DNA from: Pithys albifrons albifrons
Lineage: Eukaryota > Chordata > Aves > Passeriformes > Thamnophilidae
Reading direction: 5' to 3'
Assembly: GCF_047495875.1 (NCBI RefSeq)
Contig: NC_092497.1
Location: 61,653,977-61,717,976 of the forward strand
DNA: 64,000 bases
Position 1 is the first letter of the stretch. Each line of letters starts with the position of its first letter. Both the position numbers and the translations under genes were made by a program. The notes below the pieces were generated by a model, which was not told the DNA's origin, searched no databases, and saw nothing but the letters and a program-made list of their open reading frames with translations. Shown here piece after piece: positions 9,766-25,145 of this stretch.

Positions 9766-12700
9766 CACAAATCTCCCTCTTAGAGAGTGACCACTAAGCC
9801 TTGTCCTTCACTTCCTCTTCTTACACCAGCTTTCAACTCCAAAACCACCAACCTCTCATCCAAACTTGTGGCAACTGATTTTCTTTACAAAGTTTAATAA
9901 GCTTTGCAAAAAGCCTCTCAAAGGCTTTTTGAAAATGCAAGAGGATTATTATGCCCACAGGACCCCCCTTATTGGCATACTTACCGCCCTTCCTCCAAAA
10001 GCCAGTGATGTGGAACTTCACTGGAGCCTCTCCAACACCTTCCAACCACTGTGTTTATCCACACCCTTGATGTCATTCTCTGTCACACACTGTCATCTCA
10101 CCAGGAATGGTGCCTAGTCCCACTGCTTTGGCATTCCCCAGGGCCTGCTAAAGCAGTTTTTCAAAATACTGGCACCTCCAATAATACACAGACCCCACGT
10201 GCAATTCTGTTTTCTTGTAACCATTTCTGATGAATGTTCTCAAATATGTTATCTGCTCCTGGCCATTTATTGAAATCTACTTTAACTACTTGTTTTTTCT
10301 AGTCTGAGTGTAACAGATCAAGTAATATCAGCACAATATTGAAACAAAATGATGAAGGGGTGGGAAATGATCTTTAGGGACGAGAATGAGAAAGAAAACT
10401 GTCACTTTTCAAATTTAAACTAGATCAAGTTTGTGGTAGAACAGAGCTGTGCAAGCAACTAGCTATGGAAAGCTGCTGAGGGTGAGACATGGATTACCAG
10501 ATTCAATTCTAGATGTCCCACATAGTCACTGCCTTCTGCAGTGAAGGGAACAAAGTCCTGTATCATGAGGGGACCCATCTCGTGCCTACCTGCCCCAAAC
10601 TTTGAGCCCTTCACCCCATACAGAAGTGAAACGTTGAAAGCACTATGTGCTGCAGAAGAAACCCCACTCACAACTGGTGGGAATCCCCAACAGTAGATGC
10701 AGAGCTTCTTTCTCATGTCATAATTTAACAAGTGCTATTAATTGCATTAGAATGCAGGTCAAAGGATCAAAAAAAAGTAGTTTATATGTTGTTTCTGCTC
10801 TTTTAGAAATAGAATCCATTGCCACAAGGTGGACTTGAACCACCATGTCATGCAGCAAAGCATCACTCTCACCCCAGCCTGCACTGGTTTCCCTTGCCAA
10901 GACTTGTCAACTTGGCCTTGGGCTGAGGCTGAGCTGCAGGGAGAAGTGGGCGTGGAGCAATCACCACAGGCCATGGGGAAGTGGCAGGAGCTCCCCATCA
11001 GAGAGGGAGCAAGGGTCTCTTCTGGGTAAGCCTGATGACATACCCTGATCAAACCCCTCCACAGTCTCTGCTGCCTGGGTCTCCTCTTCCACAGGGTCCT
11101 CTGTCCAGGACCACCCTGGACAGAGATGCGGCTGATATTTGGGGGCAGGGAAAGATTAAAGTTCTGGGCTATTTTAATCCACTTTATGATCCTCTGGATA
11201 AGCACTTAAAGACTCAGTGACCCACCATGTGAATTCTAGAGAGCAAAGTGCCTCAAACTATTCAGTGTGCTCCCACAGAAGCTCTGCCCTTTGCCTGCCC
11301 ACACTTCTGTTCAGTAATGTGTAAGTTTCCAGTTTTTCTTATTAAAAGCATGTTTCTGCTTTTTCTTAGTAAAAACATGTAACAGGAATGCAGATAGCAT
11401 TCATGATGTCAGTGAAACATGTGAGTTATTGATGAAAATGATGTCAGTGAAACATGTGAGTTAAAGTCCATTTTAAGAAAAGAAAATTAAAGAACAAAGA
11501 TGATACCTAAATATACAAATAACAAACCCAATTATTCACCTATCAAAGTTGTAAGGTCTCAGTGAGTCATAAAAAGAACTTTATCAGGAGTAAGTTTCCT
11601 GTTTCAAGTTACCTTCAAACTCTTTTTTCAGACAACTGCACTGTTACAGAATTAAAAGACAGAGCACATTGTTAATTAGCTTTCTTTAGACATTTGTTAA
11701 ACATCTGCCAAGTGGCCATTGGATGGCCATGTCATATTTAAAAAAATTGTTTTGGTTAGAAAAATCCACAAATCTAGTTCACAGCTAGACTTTCAATCAT
11801 CTGTTTGTTTCTTTTATTCCCCTTTATTTTCCTGATTTTTCTGATTTCTATTGTTTTCCTTTCTGTTATGATTTCACTGCCATTTTCTAGTTCTCAGCCT
11901 TCTCTGCTGTCTGCATGTCTCCAACTACAAAGGCCAGTATCAAGGTAGCAAGAAAGCAGCAAGAGCTGTGTGTGTTCTCTCTGTGCTTGGGGGGGTTGGC
12001 AGTTGCTTATCTCAAACCAAGACAGTTAGGTAATTGAATGTTTTTCACAGAATTGAATGTTGTCCTTAGTGCTTTCACTGTAACAGAAAAATCACTTAAT
12101 TTTAGCCTTGTAGCCCCTTGCATTATTCCACACTCATACTGCTTATTCTGGAAGAGCAGCCCTTTCTCCAGAGGTGTTTGGCCACATAGGAGCCTTTGCT
12201 GGATGGTAATTCTGTATATGATGTGGGAAATGGCATGTGATAAAAGGGCATAAATGAAACTGTCCTTATAAATGGGTCATGTTTGGGGACAGGAGCCAGT
12301 GAATGACTGTTTCCTTGACTCAGAACCTGGGTATATAACATATGGTCACAGAAGGATTCTTGTTTTGACTGTCATCTCCGAAGAAGTTAGTTAAGGTCTT
12401 TCTAGTGAACTGCCTATTTTTACAAAGCTATGAGGAATTTTGTGCCTTTGAGGATTTTCCACCCTCAGTTCACTTTAGTCAAAATTTACTACTACAGTCT
12501 GATGGATAGATGATGTGGAAAATACAACTCTAAGCACTGGTTCTGCAAGAATTCAAGCTGTCAATTGCTCCCACTGAAGAGGATAGAGATGGAAATTCAT
12601 AGCAGTCTGTAATTTTTTTATTTTCACAATTGATCTTTGAATTTTTGCTTGTCAGGGTTTTTTAATTATTATTTTATTATATTTTTAAAAATTTATTTTC

Positions 12701-13030
12701 AGATCTGCACTAAATATGTTACTTCTGAAACCACTGAGAAGGACCAGGATAGATCTGATAAATTTTCATATGAATAGTATTCAGTTAGAAGCTGACATTT
12801 CTGAATATCAGCTCTCCAAATTAAAAATAAAATGTTGATTTAATCCATGAATAAATAACGTGGTTTTGCACTTTATTTTTTCTAAATTGAGGTAAATAAA
12901 AGTATGATTAGCATTACATATTTTGTAGTAACTAGGTTTAGCATCTCTTACTTTATTAATAGCATTGCAATTGCTAGAAAAATGCAACCCAAAAACCAGA
13001 CTGGTCAGCATGAAAGATGGTCTGTTCAGA
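9766..13030. other. No gene recognised
   Basis: Mixed sequence without a convincing exon. A 26-bp direct repeat (starting ATGATGTCAGTGAAACATG) occurs at 11403-11428 and 11438-11463. The stretch 9780-10250 is richer in C and may be an old repeat that I cannot name. Confidence 0.5.
11403..11463. repeat. Two-copy 26-bp direct repeat, period 35 bp
   Basis: Two exact copies of a 26-bp sequence (11403-11428, 11438-11463) separated by 9 bp. Probably a local slippage duplication. Confidence 0.85.
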
Positions 13031-13039
13031 AACAATCAA

Positions 13040-13720
13040 ATTAGAGGGACTTTGGTCCTCCAACTCGCACCTGGAGCCTCAGGGACTCAAGAGTTATCAG
13101 AAGCCTGCTGGCCAGTGAAGTCTGAGGCAAAGAATTTCGTGAGTACCTCAGCCTTCTCCATATCTGTTTGTACCAGTTCTCCCTTCTTGTATATCAGGGG
13201 GTGCACTCTCCTTGGCCTTTGTTTTCTGACTGGTGTCCTTCCTTAAAGAATCCCTTCTTGTTATTCTTCACATCCCTTGCCAAGTCCTGTTGCATCTGTG
13301 CCTTGGCTTTTTTGATCCCCTCCCTAAACATCCAAAGAGTATCTCTGCACTGTCCCCAGGCCACAAGGCCCTGCTGCCTCTTGCTGTGCATTTCCTTTTA
13401 TTCCTCAGTTTACTCCCCACTGATCCTCGATGGTTGCCTGCTTGCTTTGCTTGATTCCTTACACACTGGAATGGAGAGCCCTTGTGCTCTAAGATAAAGG
13501 ATAGATCCCAAGGGATCTCATCCACCAATTCTTCAAACACCTGAAAGCTCGTTCTGCTGAAGTTCACAGTCCTGACCTGGACCCTTGTCAGTCTCATGTT
13601 CCTGAGATCAGGTCACTACAGCCCAGGTTCCCTCCACTCTCAACTTCTTTGATAAGCTCACCCACATTTGTGAGCACCAGGCCCGGGTACCCACTGGAGT
13701 CAGTTCTCATTTTTAAGCTA
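13040..13720 (-). repeat. CR1-like LINE fragment (ORF2 region upstream of RT)
   Basis: The minus-strand translation contains LARDVKNNKKGFF preceded by GIKKAKAQ, a signature of the CR1 ORF2 linker between endonuclease and reverse transcriptase. The frame is broken several times. The upstream part (13500-13720) looks like the same avian repeat, with less certainty. Confidence 0.65.
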
Positions 13721-14029
13721 ACAAGGCTCATTTTTACCTCCCTTCCTCTGAAAGGCTCACCTGATTGGAGGGACTTATCCTTATTGATTGGTAATGTCTA
13801 TTATAGAATTTGCTTAATAGTTATTATAAAAATCACTTTATATAAAGTAGCTTAGAATATGGCAAAAATCACAAGGTACAGATGTGTCCTTGAAGCTTCT
13901 ATACTAAGGGGCCTTAGGGATTTCTTGTACTAACTAAAATAGACTGGACACCATATGAAACAGAGATAAATTAGAAGATATGTCAAAAGAACAGGATAAT
14001 TAGAGAAATTCGCCAATTAGACTGGTTAT

Positions 14030-14413
14030 AGTTGCCAACAGATCTGGTTTGGGGCAGTTTTGAGCCAAAGGTGAAAAGTTCACCCGAGGAAGACTACAAA
14101 CTTCATCCCCAAAGACCACCAGAGATCCTGACCCCTAATTACCAGGAGGAAAGGTGCAGGTGCAAGACGGAGGTGCATGGGGGCGGAGAAGATGGAAATC
14201 AGTTCTTAGAACTCATTATAATAACCCTGCCTTTTCTAAGAAAATAATATTTATGCATAAAGAAATAATGAAAATGTATAACTTACTTGCATATAAACAA
14301 GCTGTTAGCTCGACCAGGTGAGCATGTTTTTGGAGGAGCTATCCCACGTACAGCCAGACCCAGAATAAACATACCTCTCTATAGCCCTATCACATGTAGA
14401 GTCTTTATTCCAC
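14030..14413 (+). repeat. Probable solo-LTR-like ERV fragment
   Basis: LTR-like layout: a GC-richer promoter-like half, then AATAAA at 14364-14369 followed by a short U5-like segment. The sequence around 'gctgttagctcgaccaggtg' reminded me of an avian ERV LTR. Boundaries and family are uncertain and no target duplication was identified. Confidence 0.4.
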
Positions 14414-15169
14414 AAATCACATCTGCTGTTCACATGTACCAGGGACTCTGCCACACACTGGGGTGAGGCTGGAGGCAAAGCTGAAGGCACCTAAACAAGA
14501 CAGTTTGGAGTTAAAAGGTGGCAAGAGATAGCCTGGATTAGTAAGTGACCAATTACCAAATCATCACCACCTTAGCTCTGCAGAGAAGACACTGGCTTGC
14601 ATCATCCACATCTTGCACAGTCCACCCACCCCAAAACAGACTGGATGAAGCCATGATAAAGTAGGAGCTGAGGAAAAGCCCTCTGAAGATGGTAGCTACT
14701 CCCGTCTGTTTTTCTAGGCTATTTTGGAGTTGAATTCAACATATGCCTAATACACTTGGGAAACAAGCATGCCATTTTGGGTTACAATGTGTCATTTTCT
14801 GAGTAGGATGGACCCATAATCAGGAGATGGGCTGCAAGCAGTGGGCAGAGCAGAAAGTGCACCCGTCCCTGGGACACATTGGCCCAGAGTTTTTGAAGCT
14901 GACAGACACCTGACTTTTGGACTCTGCCACTGTGTCCCCCCCATCTTCTTTAAAGATGTCTGGCAAAGAGGAATTTATCCAGACAGGTTTTTACCTGATA
15001 GTCCCCTGTCTGCTCTGCCTCCAGGGCCACTTTGCTGTTCCAAATGCACTTCTAAAATGTACAAACATGCAGCAAAGCAACTTCTTAGAAGCCAAGAACA
15101 CTTGAAGCAAAACCCACCCAAAGCCCTTCACCAGTTGTCTTCTTGACTTTGAGTTTTCTGATATCCCAA
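14414..15169. other. No gene recognised
   Basis: No supported exon. The right end may include more of the decayed RhoGAP-like sequence. Confidence 0.45.
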
Positions 15170-15720
15170 GCCTCAGGCTGTGACAACCCTCTGGTTCTTC
15201 CTTAAGCCTGTCACTGGGGACAGGGGTTGCTTGGGCTGATGGACAGGAGAGGCCAGCCATCTCCTCCCCTAAGATATCAACACAGTTTTCAACCATGAAC
15301 TCCACCAGCACCTTCACCTGCACATATCAAAGCCTTGGTCTCAACCCAGGTGACTGAAGAGGTGTGAAGCAGCCCCCTGAAGCAGAAGGGTGTAGTGTGG
15401 GGCTGGTCTTCCAGGCAGTTCTTGGAGAGAGGGGGCTGCCAGGGACTTCTGAGTACTCAAGCTCTGGTGGGCCAGGAAAGCCACAGCTTGCTGCTCCAGG
15501 CAGCATTACAAACTCCATTAGCTCCATCATGGCCTCCAACAGGAGACCTCCCTCCTGCTGGTCTGGTGGCAGGTAGCAGGTGCTGGTGACTGCATTGTGG
15601 CCAATGTGCTGGAGAAGGGTCAGGAGCCACTTGAGAAAGAGGAGATTGGCCACAGGCAACTTCTCAGCCTGTCAGAGGAATTCAGGGTCAATAAAGCAGA
15701 AATTGCCCATGGTTCCCTCA
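15170..15720 (-). pseudogene. RhoGAP-like (TAGAP/ARHGAP20-like) gene fragment, decayed
   Basis: On the minus strand LPVANLLFLKWLLTLLQHIG (about 15590-15655) resembles the RhoGAP helix that follows the arginine-finger region. VKVLVEFMVENCVDILGEE (about 15250-15320) resembles the end of the same domain. Between them the expected conserved 'asparagine' segment (typically NLA-C--P) is missing or scrambled. An intron-like segment precedes the second block (acceptor-like ATATGTGCAG). RhoGAP domains stimulate GTP hydrolysis by Rho GTPases. Here the frame is broken and catalytic parts are absent, so this is a pseudogene or relic. TAGAP- or ARHGAP20-like genes are, as I recall, multicopy in some songbirds. 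The assignment is from pattern memory only. Confidence 0.45.
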
Positions 15721-17317
15721 AAACGGGCACAAGGCAGGGGGGAGGCAGCAGCTGTGTTTCTCCACGGATTTTTTAGGTGCTACAATACCACTAAATTGTA
15801 AGGCTTCTGTTTGTTGGAACCTGAATTATTAGACTGGAAAGGATGGTCATCTCAGTGAAGACATGATCGCAGAGTTACCTCATTCGTGACTGATGAAGTG
15901 CCACAACCTGGCAGTTAGAGCTTTATTTGCAGAGATAGTTTGTGTAATATGCATTTATGTGCAAAACGACATACCATAGCTCCTCTTAAACCTCAAGTGT
16001 TCTGCTGACATCCCGTCTCCGCATCATGCATGCCCCATGCTCATCAGGACAGGACACAGCTGCAGTCAGCTAGACTTGTATAGAGTCAGGGCGCCTTGTT
16101 TTGGAAACTCAGTTCCTCCCCTTTGAAATAAAGACCTGAAGTCTGCTGGCTGTTGAGCGCCTCACCCTCCATTGTTCCATTTCCCAGCCTGCAGGGAAAC
16201 TTGAAGATGAAAGACCTTGACAACGATTTTGTTAGAAGTATTCATTCTTTACTAATGCTTATGTTGCTCCTGAGGCATAGAGAGGATGTTACAGAAGCCT
16301 GTTTAATGCTGAACAAGTTTGCCAGTGTGAAGTTGCACTTTTTATTTCACCTGGAACAATTCTGTAAATAAACTCGTGTTCTTTTTCCACATGCAGCCAA
16401 GTCCCACAGAAAGGACTTAGAAGGGCGTGGCAGCAACAAAAGACAGTCCTTCCCCCTCCTCCCCACCCGTCTCTGATGGGCAATGTGGTTTGTCCTAAGA
16501 CTGAACAGGGAGGGTTTGGGAGTATTCTGACAAAACTGCCCCACACAGGTAAGAAGAAGGTAAATGTGTCACTGCTTCAGTAACGGTCACCAATGTTAGA
16601 GAGCAAAACTGCTGCCCTGAGCAAGGGGCAGCCACTATGAGCTCCATCGCTTATCTGACATCTCAGGAAGGGATTTACAACAGTGCTCTTTTTGTCCTGT
16701 TTGAACTTAAAAAGACAAGAAATCTAATTTATTTTCTTTAGCCTGAGGGAACTTGTGGGTTGCTTCTTGTTTCCATTTTGCACTGGGAAGATATGAGTGT
16801 TTGGGTAAATGCCAAAACCACATTTAGTATATTTTTTTTGTTTGTTTCATTTGCAGCATTTTCACTTTTTCTTTAATAGACAAATACTAACCTATACCAA
16901 AACTAGGGAACATTTAAAATGTTTATTTCTTCTTCAGTTTCACAGCTATGAAGCACTGGTTACATTAGTCACCAGGGAACTGCCTGATAAAATTTGAAAA
17001 TGCAGGCTTGATCAGGCAATATTAGTGATATACTGTATTTTACTGCTATGAATGGTCTTGGATAGTTCCATTCTGGACAGCAAAGAAAAACTTGGTAAAA
17101 GATGTCCATGAAATGAGCAGAACATTACTGATAAAACTTGGCTTGTCCGAATTATTAAAGCAAAGCCCATTGGGATAAGAGATCAACACAGAAGTAGCAC
17201 ATTCTTAAATGTCATTATGTTTTGTCTCTATAGTTAAAATTTAACCAGTTATCAGCTATTAAAAAATAACTGAAAAAATATCCAGGAGTACTACATCACA
17301 TAAAGTAATGAAATCAC
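15721..17317. other. No gene or repeat recognised
   Basis: No exon with matching splice sites was found. There is a short open frame at 16153-16371, with no recognised similarity. Confidence 0.5.
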
Positions 17318-17600
17318 AAAATCACAGAGTGGTTTGGATTGGAAGGGATCTTAAATATCACTTTGTTTCAGCCTCCCTGTCATGGGCAAGGATGTCACCA
17401 CTAGACCACGTTGCACAAAGCTCCATCCAAACCTGGTCTTGAATACTTCAGGCATGGGGCATCCACAACTTCTCTGGACAACTTGTGCCAATGCCTCACC
17501 ACCCTCACAATAAAGAATTCCTTCCCAATGCCTAATCGAAACCTGCCCTCTTTCACTTTAAAGCCATTGCCCCTCATTGTGACTTTGTAATGAACACCTG
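17318..17600 (-). repeat. CR1 LINE 3' fragment
   Basis: Antisense CR1: 'aaatcacagagtggtttgga', then a long block with 'gggcatccacaacttctctg' and 'aataaagaattccttcccaa'. Some 280 bp of the 3' region. Confidence 0.85.
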
Positions 17601-20600
17601 AAGTAAATTTGCTCATCGAAACCAATTAAAAGGAATAATAATAAAGCTTAAAGAGTATTGTTATGGCATAGAAAGCTTTGTGGCTATTTAATAAATTTAT
17701 AACGCTTAGCTGTTTTTGAGGAACTAAGGCTGAATTGCAAAAATAGGATTGAAATATTTTTGCTTCATGTATCCTGTGAGACTGTAGACTATTTGGGAAC
17801 TTTCTCAAATGTATTTTGTAATATACCTTGTGATTTCCATAAAAGGTGTAAGGTTTAAATATAAAACCACATTTATCGGGGATGGGTGGATAGCGTGGAC
17901 CCTGCGTGTCCGAAAAACATGTGCAGCCAGACTGTTCATCCCATTTTGGTATCTAAAAACATCACAAGACCACTATACGATCTAACGAAGAGGAAAAGAA
18001 GACCCCAGTCACAAGGCAGATGTTGTGGAAGAAATCGATTATGGAAAAAGACCCATGATGAAAAGAGGAAGTAAGAAGACTATAACTTGGGACTGTAAGC
18101 TGCCAAATCTTTGCCAGTCAGGGAGAAAAAGTGAAGTTTCTCCTTACTGAGCCCAGTGCTGTGACTTTGCTTAGTTGCCTATTAATACTTTCAAATTTTA
18201 TTCAAAACGACTTCAACTCAATAATTCGGTCAATTTTACCTATAACAACCTGACACAGGTGTGGATCTTGAACATCAATTTAGTTAACATCAACCCTTTG
18301 TTCTGCTTAGCACAAACAAATCGATAATGAAAATTGTTGAGAACACCTACACCTCCAGGCTGATTGTGAGCTTTGGATATTCTTTCAGTGCTGAGTCTTA
18401 TGAAAAATACCATGAGCACTGCAAGGTGATACAGCCTCCTGGGAGGTGCTGCTGATCCTGAACTTCTATAGCTCTTCAAATGCAGGGGATGGTGCTCGTC
18501 TCTGGGCTGCTGAGCCAGGAGCCAGGTGTTCCAGGTGCTAGGAACATTCAAGGCCATATAATGAATATAGGGGGAGGACATCACTTCACTGCTCTGTTGT
18601 GCTTTCCTGGGCCAAAATGCAACTACACAATCATTCCATTTTTCCTGTAGTAATCTGTGTCAATTAAACATGCGAATTTTTTTTTGGTGGTGGGGGGGTG
18701 TTCAGCAGACACTGTGAAAAATAGTTTTTTCTTGAATGTGAATCTTTGATATTAATTGAAATCAAGGCAGGACATTTGCAAGCAGAGGTGAAATCTCCTA
18801 TTAAACAACTCACATATATACACTAAAAAAAAAAAACCAGAAAAGCCTCAAGATGCTACAGCCTCACTTCAGTGTGAGTAAAAGCTTTTCTAGTTTTTCT
18901 GTTACAGTGGATGGGTTAATAAAGAGGCATTACCTTTATCTGTAATCTCTGTGTTATCTGGCTCCTTAGTCAATCACAAACCCAACCAAAATTAATTGTA
19001 ATCTGAAGACTTGAATTAATTATAACTTTTGTTGTTGTTGTTTTAATAAGATAACACACATTTTCTTTTCATGTAGGATGATTATTTCTGGGGTAGTTTT
19101 TCCTTCATTAGCTTTATATTTCTAACTACTTTGGTAGTAGTACAACAAACCATCTGAAACATCTGTTTCAGGAGAACAATCCCACTATTCAAGCATCACA
19201 ACCACTGCTTGTCAGGAAACTCTCCTCATGGAGGAAGAGTCATGAATGTGTTAATTAGGATATCTGCACCAATTTTCCAGTTTGTGTGCCTACAGACAAA
19301 ACAATCACTTTCACTTTTATTCTAGTTCAATAATTTATAAATGTCAGACACTGAAAACTGCTTAATTCTTCATTCAATTAAAAAAATCCACTTAACAAAA
19401 TCCGTAGATTTGCATGAATAAATGCCACATCAAAACCAGTGTCTGCTGGATAGAGTTCAAAGAACTGACCAAACTTATCACACCCTTTTAAGCCTCACAG
19501 ACTCGTCCTGCATCCCTTAGCATATGCTGGCTGAATTTGCTGATCCGACAGAGAACCACAGATCCCAGATGCCTCAGGTGCAAAGAGGGTGTGGAAGACC
19601 CCGGTGGCCCGGTCTGCTGAGGCAAGCAGCTGTCCCATGGCTCTGCCAGCAAAGAGCAGCCTCCCCTCACACACACAGACATTTAAGTACCTCTCTGTGA
19701 TATTATATCCATTCCCCATTTCCTGCTTCCCCCAGAAACCTTGGAATGCAGCTGCCAAGCCAAGGGGATAGAGTAATGGGAATCTGACTCTCACAATCCG
19801 TTTGTACTATGAGCAAGGGAACCATATGAGATACTTCTCTTAATCATTTCAGAAGCCAGAGGTGCAAATTTCAGAACTGATTTAATTTCAATATTAAGTA
19901 TGACATTAGGAACAGCACAAAGCTATTGAAAACTGCTTCAACAGTGAAAGGTTGCTTTTAAAATTGTTTTCCTACTGGGTGGGTATTTTTCTGTCTGTGG
20001 TCTGTTATCTTGCAAAGACTACTCTTTCCAAAGAATGTGCTCCATAAGGGGATACGTTCATGAACTTTTCAATCCCTACTTAACAGCAAGTTTTACTTTG
20101 AAGGTGTCCTTTATTTAATGTGCAACACTGAGTGCAGTCAGGGAGACACTGCAGAATAAGGCAGAAGGAAAATCTACAGTATCCAGCCTTACAGTTAGTA
20201 CTGTCTAATCAAAGTTTACAGTGAATCTATGTCAGTTCAAGGCTCATGCTGCACTTCAGATTACTACAGTCATAGTTTTCACCTGTCTTTCTTGAAAAGA
20301 TGACTCCATGAAAAGATAAACATAACTTACTCTGTTCAAGCTGCTTGTGAAAGCAGCTTATAGAGCTGGAATATCTTGCAGAATCATCACGGAAGTTTTC
20401 ATTCCAGAGCACAAAATATATTTCTCTTCTCTTTGCCTGGCCGATTAATGACGGGAAAACATCATTTGTCAAATTAAACTAGATTCCGCCCAAAAGCAAC
20501 AAAACCACTCCTGAATGCTTTGGTTTATCACTCTCATTGACACATCTCTCCAGGAATTGGCAATTATCCAGTGACTCAGTGTTCTCTTGCCCACAGCTAC

Positions 20601-22614
20601 TCATTCCTTCTGTCTGTTGTCGTCCCTTAAACGCCACCTCAGTCTCACTGCCGTAATTTAACTCCTCGTCTCCCTCCTTGTTCCAGTGTTAGTCTCTGAC
20701 TGCGAACAGCCAACTCCCAGCCTTCCGCCATGCCCTCCAGGCATTCCCCGGACGGTCCCGCACTATGCTTCAGTCTCCTTGCTCCCAAAAGTGCTTTTTG
20801 CTGCCCTTCCTGGTTTTCACCTCTCAAGTATCCTTCTCTTGTGAGGACCAGCAACCCCTCTTCTCTCCTGTCCGGCTCCTCACTCCTCATCCGGCTTTGG
20901 CTGCTCTACCACCACATCTGAGATCCCCCCACACTCTCTTCCATCCCTCACGACCAATCTCTTCACTGGCTCCCGTTCAGGATAATCTCCGTGTTTTCCA
21001 TGTCTTAATGAGATATTATAAATAGAAGCCTCGAAAGGGCTGGAAAGACAAGAGACTCAAAATGTTCAACTCTGGGACAATAAATGTGTATAGTATTTTT
21101 GATTTTGGTGCATAAAGCTCAGAATATAGTGCATTTTGTTATACAGTGACTTTTTAACATGCTGCAGGCTTTGTTCTTTGCTGTCAAAAATAAACGAAAA
21201 AAGAAAAAAGAAGGAAAAAGAGAGGGGAAAAAAGAACTAAAATAAAAAACTAGCAGCCCATCAGCCCTCCCTCCTTTGTTCACAGCTGCTCTCTGTTCCT
21301 TCTGTGATCATCAAGATGAAAATTGAGGAGAAGGCAAACTAACTGGCAAACTTTTAGTGTTAATTTAGATTTTTAATGCAGTCTTCTTGGGAATAAGAAC
21401 ATGTTAATTTAAAAGCAAAACCCCTTAAAACCTTGCAGATAGTTATTATGCCTGAGAAGTACAGAAGATAAAGGACAACACCTGGACATGCAGTTTCCCC
21501 TAGTCCATATGATTAACAGGAAGCATATGATTAAACACTTTGCTGAATTTTAGACAGTAAATCCAGTTTTGCAAAAACCTGAGCACTCTTCCACTAATAT
21601 GAACATGTTTGTGAAGCTTTTAAATAAAACTTCTTGTTACTAGCATTCTTCTGAATGTCATACCGGCAATAGCATATTGTTTGGACTTCGTGTTTCCTAA
21701 ACTGAACTGCATCTTTATTAATTTAAATAATTCATTTTTACGATGCATTACTTAAAAAAAAGTCAATAAAAGCAATATCTCAGCAATCGCATCAGTCAAT
21801 GCAGGTATATCTGAAGATTTTGTAATACTTTCCTTTTAATGATCCATATGTTTCACTTGGACACAGTATGTGTGTTTAGTTTCACCACAAATGCAAGTAG
21901 TTGGTTGAGGAGGGAGTGAAGGGAAGCAATTCTCCAACACATTTGGCACCTCTCAAGCCCCTTGGGGTAACAGCTGTATCATCTGTCCCACCTTCCTTCC
22001 ATCTACCCTGTGGTTGCAAGAGGAATTTACATATTCATTTAAAAGCAAACAAAGAAATAGTAATTAAAAAAACCCCATCAAAACACAGAACTGGTCAGTA
22101 CAACAGCATTTTCTGTAGATGTGATTCATCTGACAAGGCAGGCACTTGCTGCCTGAGTGTTCAGTGAGAGGGGGAGGAGGAGGAAGAAAACATTTTCATG
22201 CTGTAGTTCTTATAAAACACAAAACTGAAATAGGTCAACTCAACAGCACTCTCAAGAAGCCACTTCTTCCTGTTGACCACAAAAACAGCATCAGGAAGTG
22301 TGACCAAAGGTGGTTATTACAATTTAGAAGTGGTAAAATAAATTGATTTTGTACTCTACTTTTTTCATTGTAAACAACGGGACACAGATATTTTCTTCTG
22401 AAACCTCCCTCTGCCACACTACTTTTACATAAATTTGTATGAACGATAGTGTTGACACAGACTTAGTTATCCATGGCATACATTAAAAACAGCAGTCAAG
22501 AGAAACCTGTGGAAAAACAAGCATTTCAAACTGAACTTGGCTCTGAGTGAAATTTGCAAAAAGGCCAAAAAATCACAATAAACCCCGAACCATGCTGAAG
22601 AATTGCAGCCATAC
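17601..22614. other. No gene recognised
   Basis: Long AT-rich intergenic or intronic stretch. It could lie within introns of a plus-strand gene (see 26824). No exon was identified. ORFs such as 20645-20890 and 19495-19794 have no recognisable content. Confidence 0.5.
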
Positions 22615-22765
22615 AAGAGGATATATTCAAAAGGTATTTAAAAGATGTGTACATGTGGCACTTGGGGACATGTCTTAGTGGTGGGCTTGGCAGTGCTGGG
22701 TTAGCAGTTGGACTGGATGGTCTCAGAGGTCTTTTCCAGCCTCAGTGATCCAATGCTGCTCAGTT
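22615..22765 (+). repeat. CR1 LINE 3'-end fragment
   Basis: Contains 'gtggcacttggggacatgtc', 'cagttggactggatggtctc' and 'agaggtcttttccagcctca', the CR1 3' end in sense orientation. Confidence 0.85.
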
Positions 22766-23597
22766 TTCAGAGCAGGTGTGATATTATACAGCGAACACAC
22801 ACAGAGAAACACAACTTTTGGCTCCAAAGAGAAAGCACATTTTTTCAAATGAATGTATAAAAAATGTATTTATGATAAATAAAAACAAGCAATCAATGGC
22901 CACTATATCACATACCATACACAACAGCTTCCACTTTAACCAAGAGAATCAGGAAGAACAAAGTATATGTAGCAAATCCTTGTCACATTATTTGATGACC
23001 TAACAAGAGTCATTCCATGAGGAGAAGGAAAACAAATATCTCTCCAGACTCACAGTATTAATGCACAAATAAGCATAGAAAAGCTCACCTAAATATGGTC
23101 AAGTTTTGTACTTTCATTTGTGGCACTTACTAAACACCAAAATATCACTCAAATACATAAAAAGTTAAAAATTTACATGTCATTTATACTAAAGGCATTG
23201 TAAGTATAAACTGTTAAGTATATAAACATAACCTTTACAACTGACTATTGACCTTTAACTATGTAATAAGTTTTATAAGCCGTAATATACTATATCCCCC
23301 TCTTATAATGTAAAAGAGTTCTAGCAAAATAGGGCTTCTAAAATTTCAAATATTATGAGGCACTCTGCTGTAAAAAAGTCTTTTTGAAATGCAAGTACAA
23401 AAAAAAAATCCTCAGCACAAGATCAGTCACATTTTTGACAACGCAGGGCTTCTTATCCATTTCTATGGGTTTCAATCCTTTAACATAACACTAGAATTTA
23501 ATCTGGAGATAGTCTTCATGGCACAGTACATTTTAATTTTATGATAATGCTTCTTCATTGGGGTGCACTCCCCAGGATTCTGCTTTCTGGTCATGAC
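22766..23597. other. Probable RFESD 3' untranslated region and flank
   Basis: AT-rich sequence downstream (minus strand) of the RFESD stop. A specific polyadenylation site was not pinned down. Nothing else was seen. Confidence 0.4.
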
Positions 23598-25145
<1,548 letters not shown>

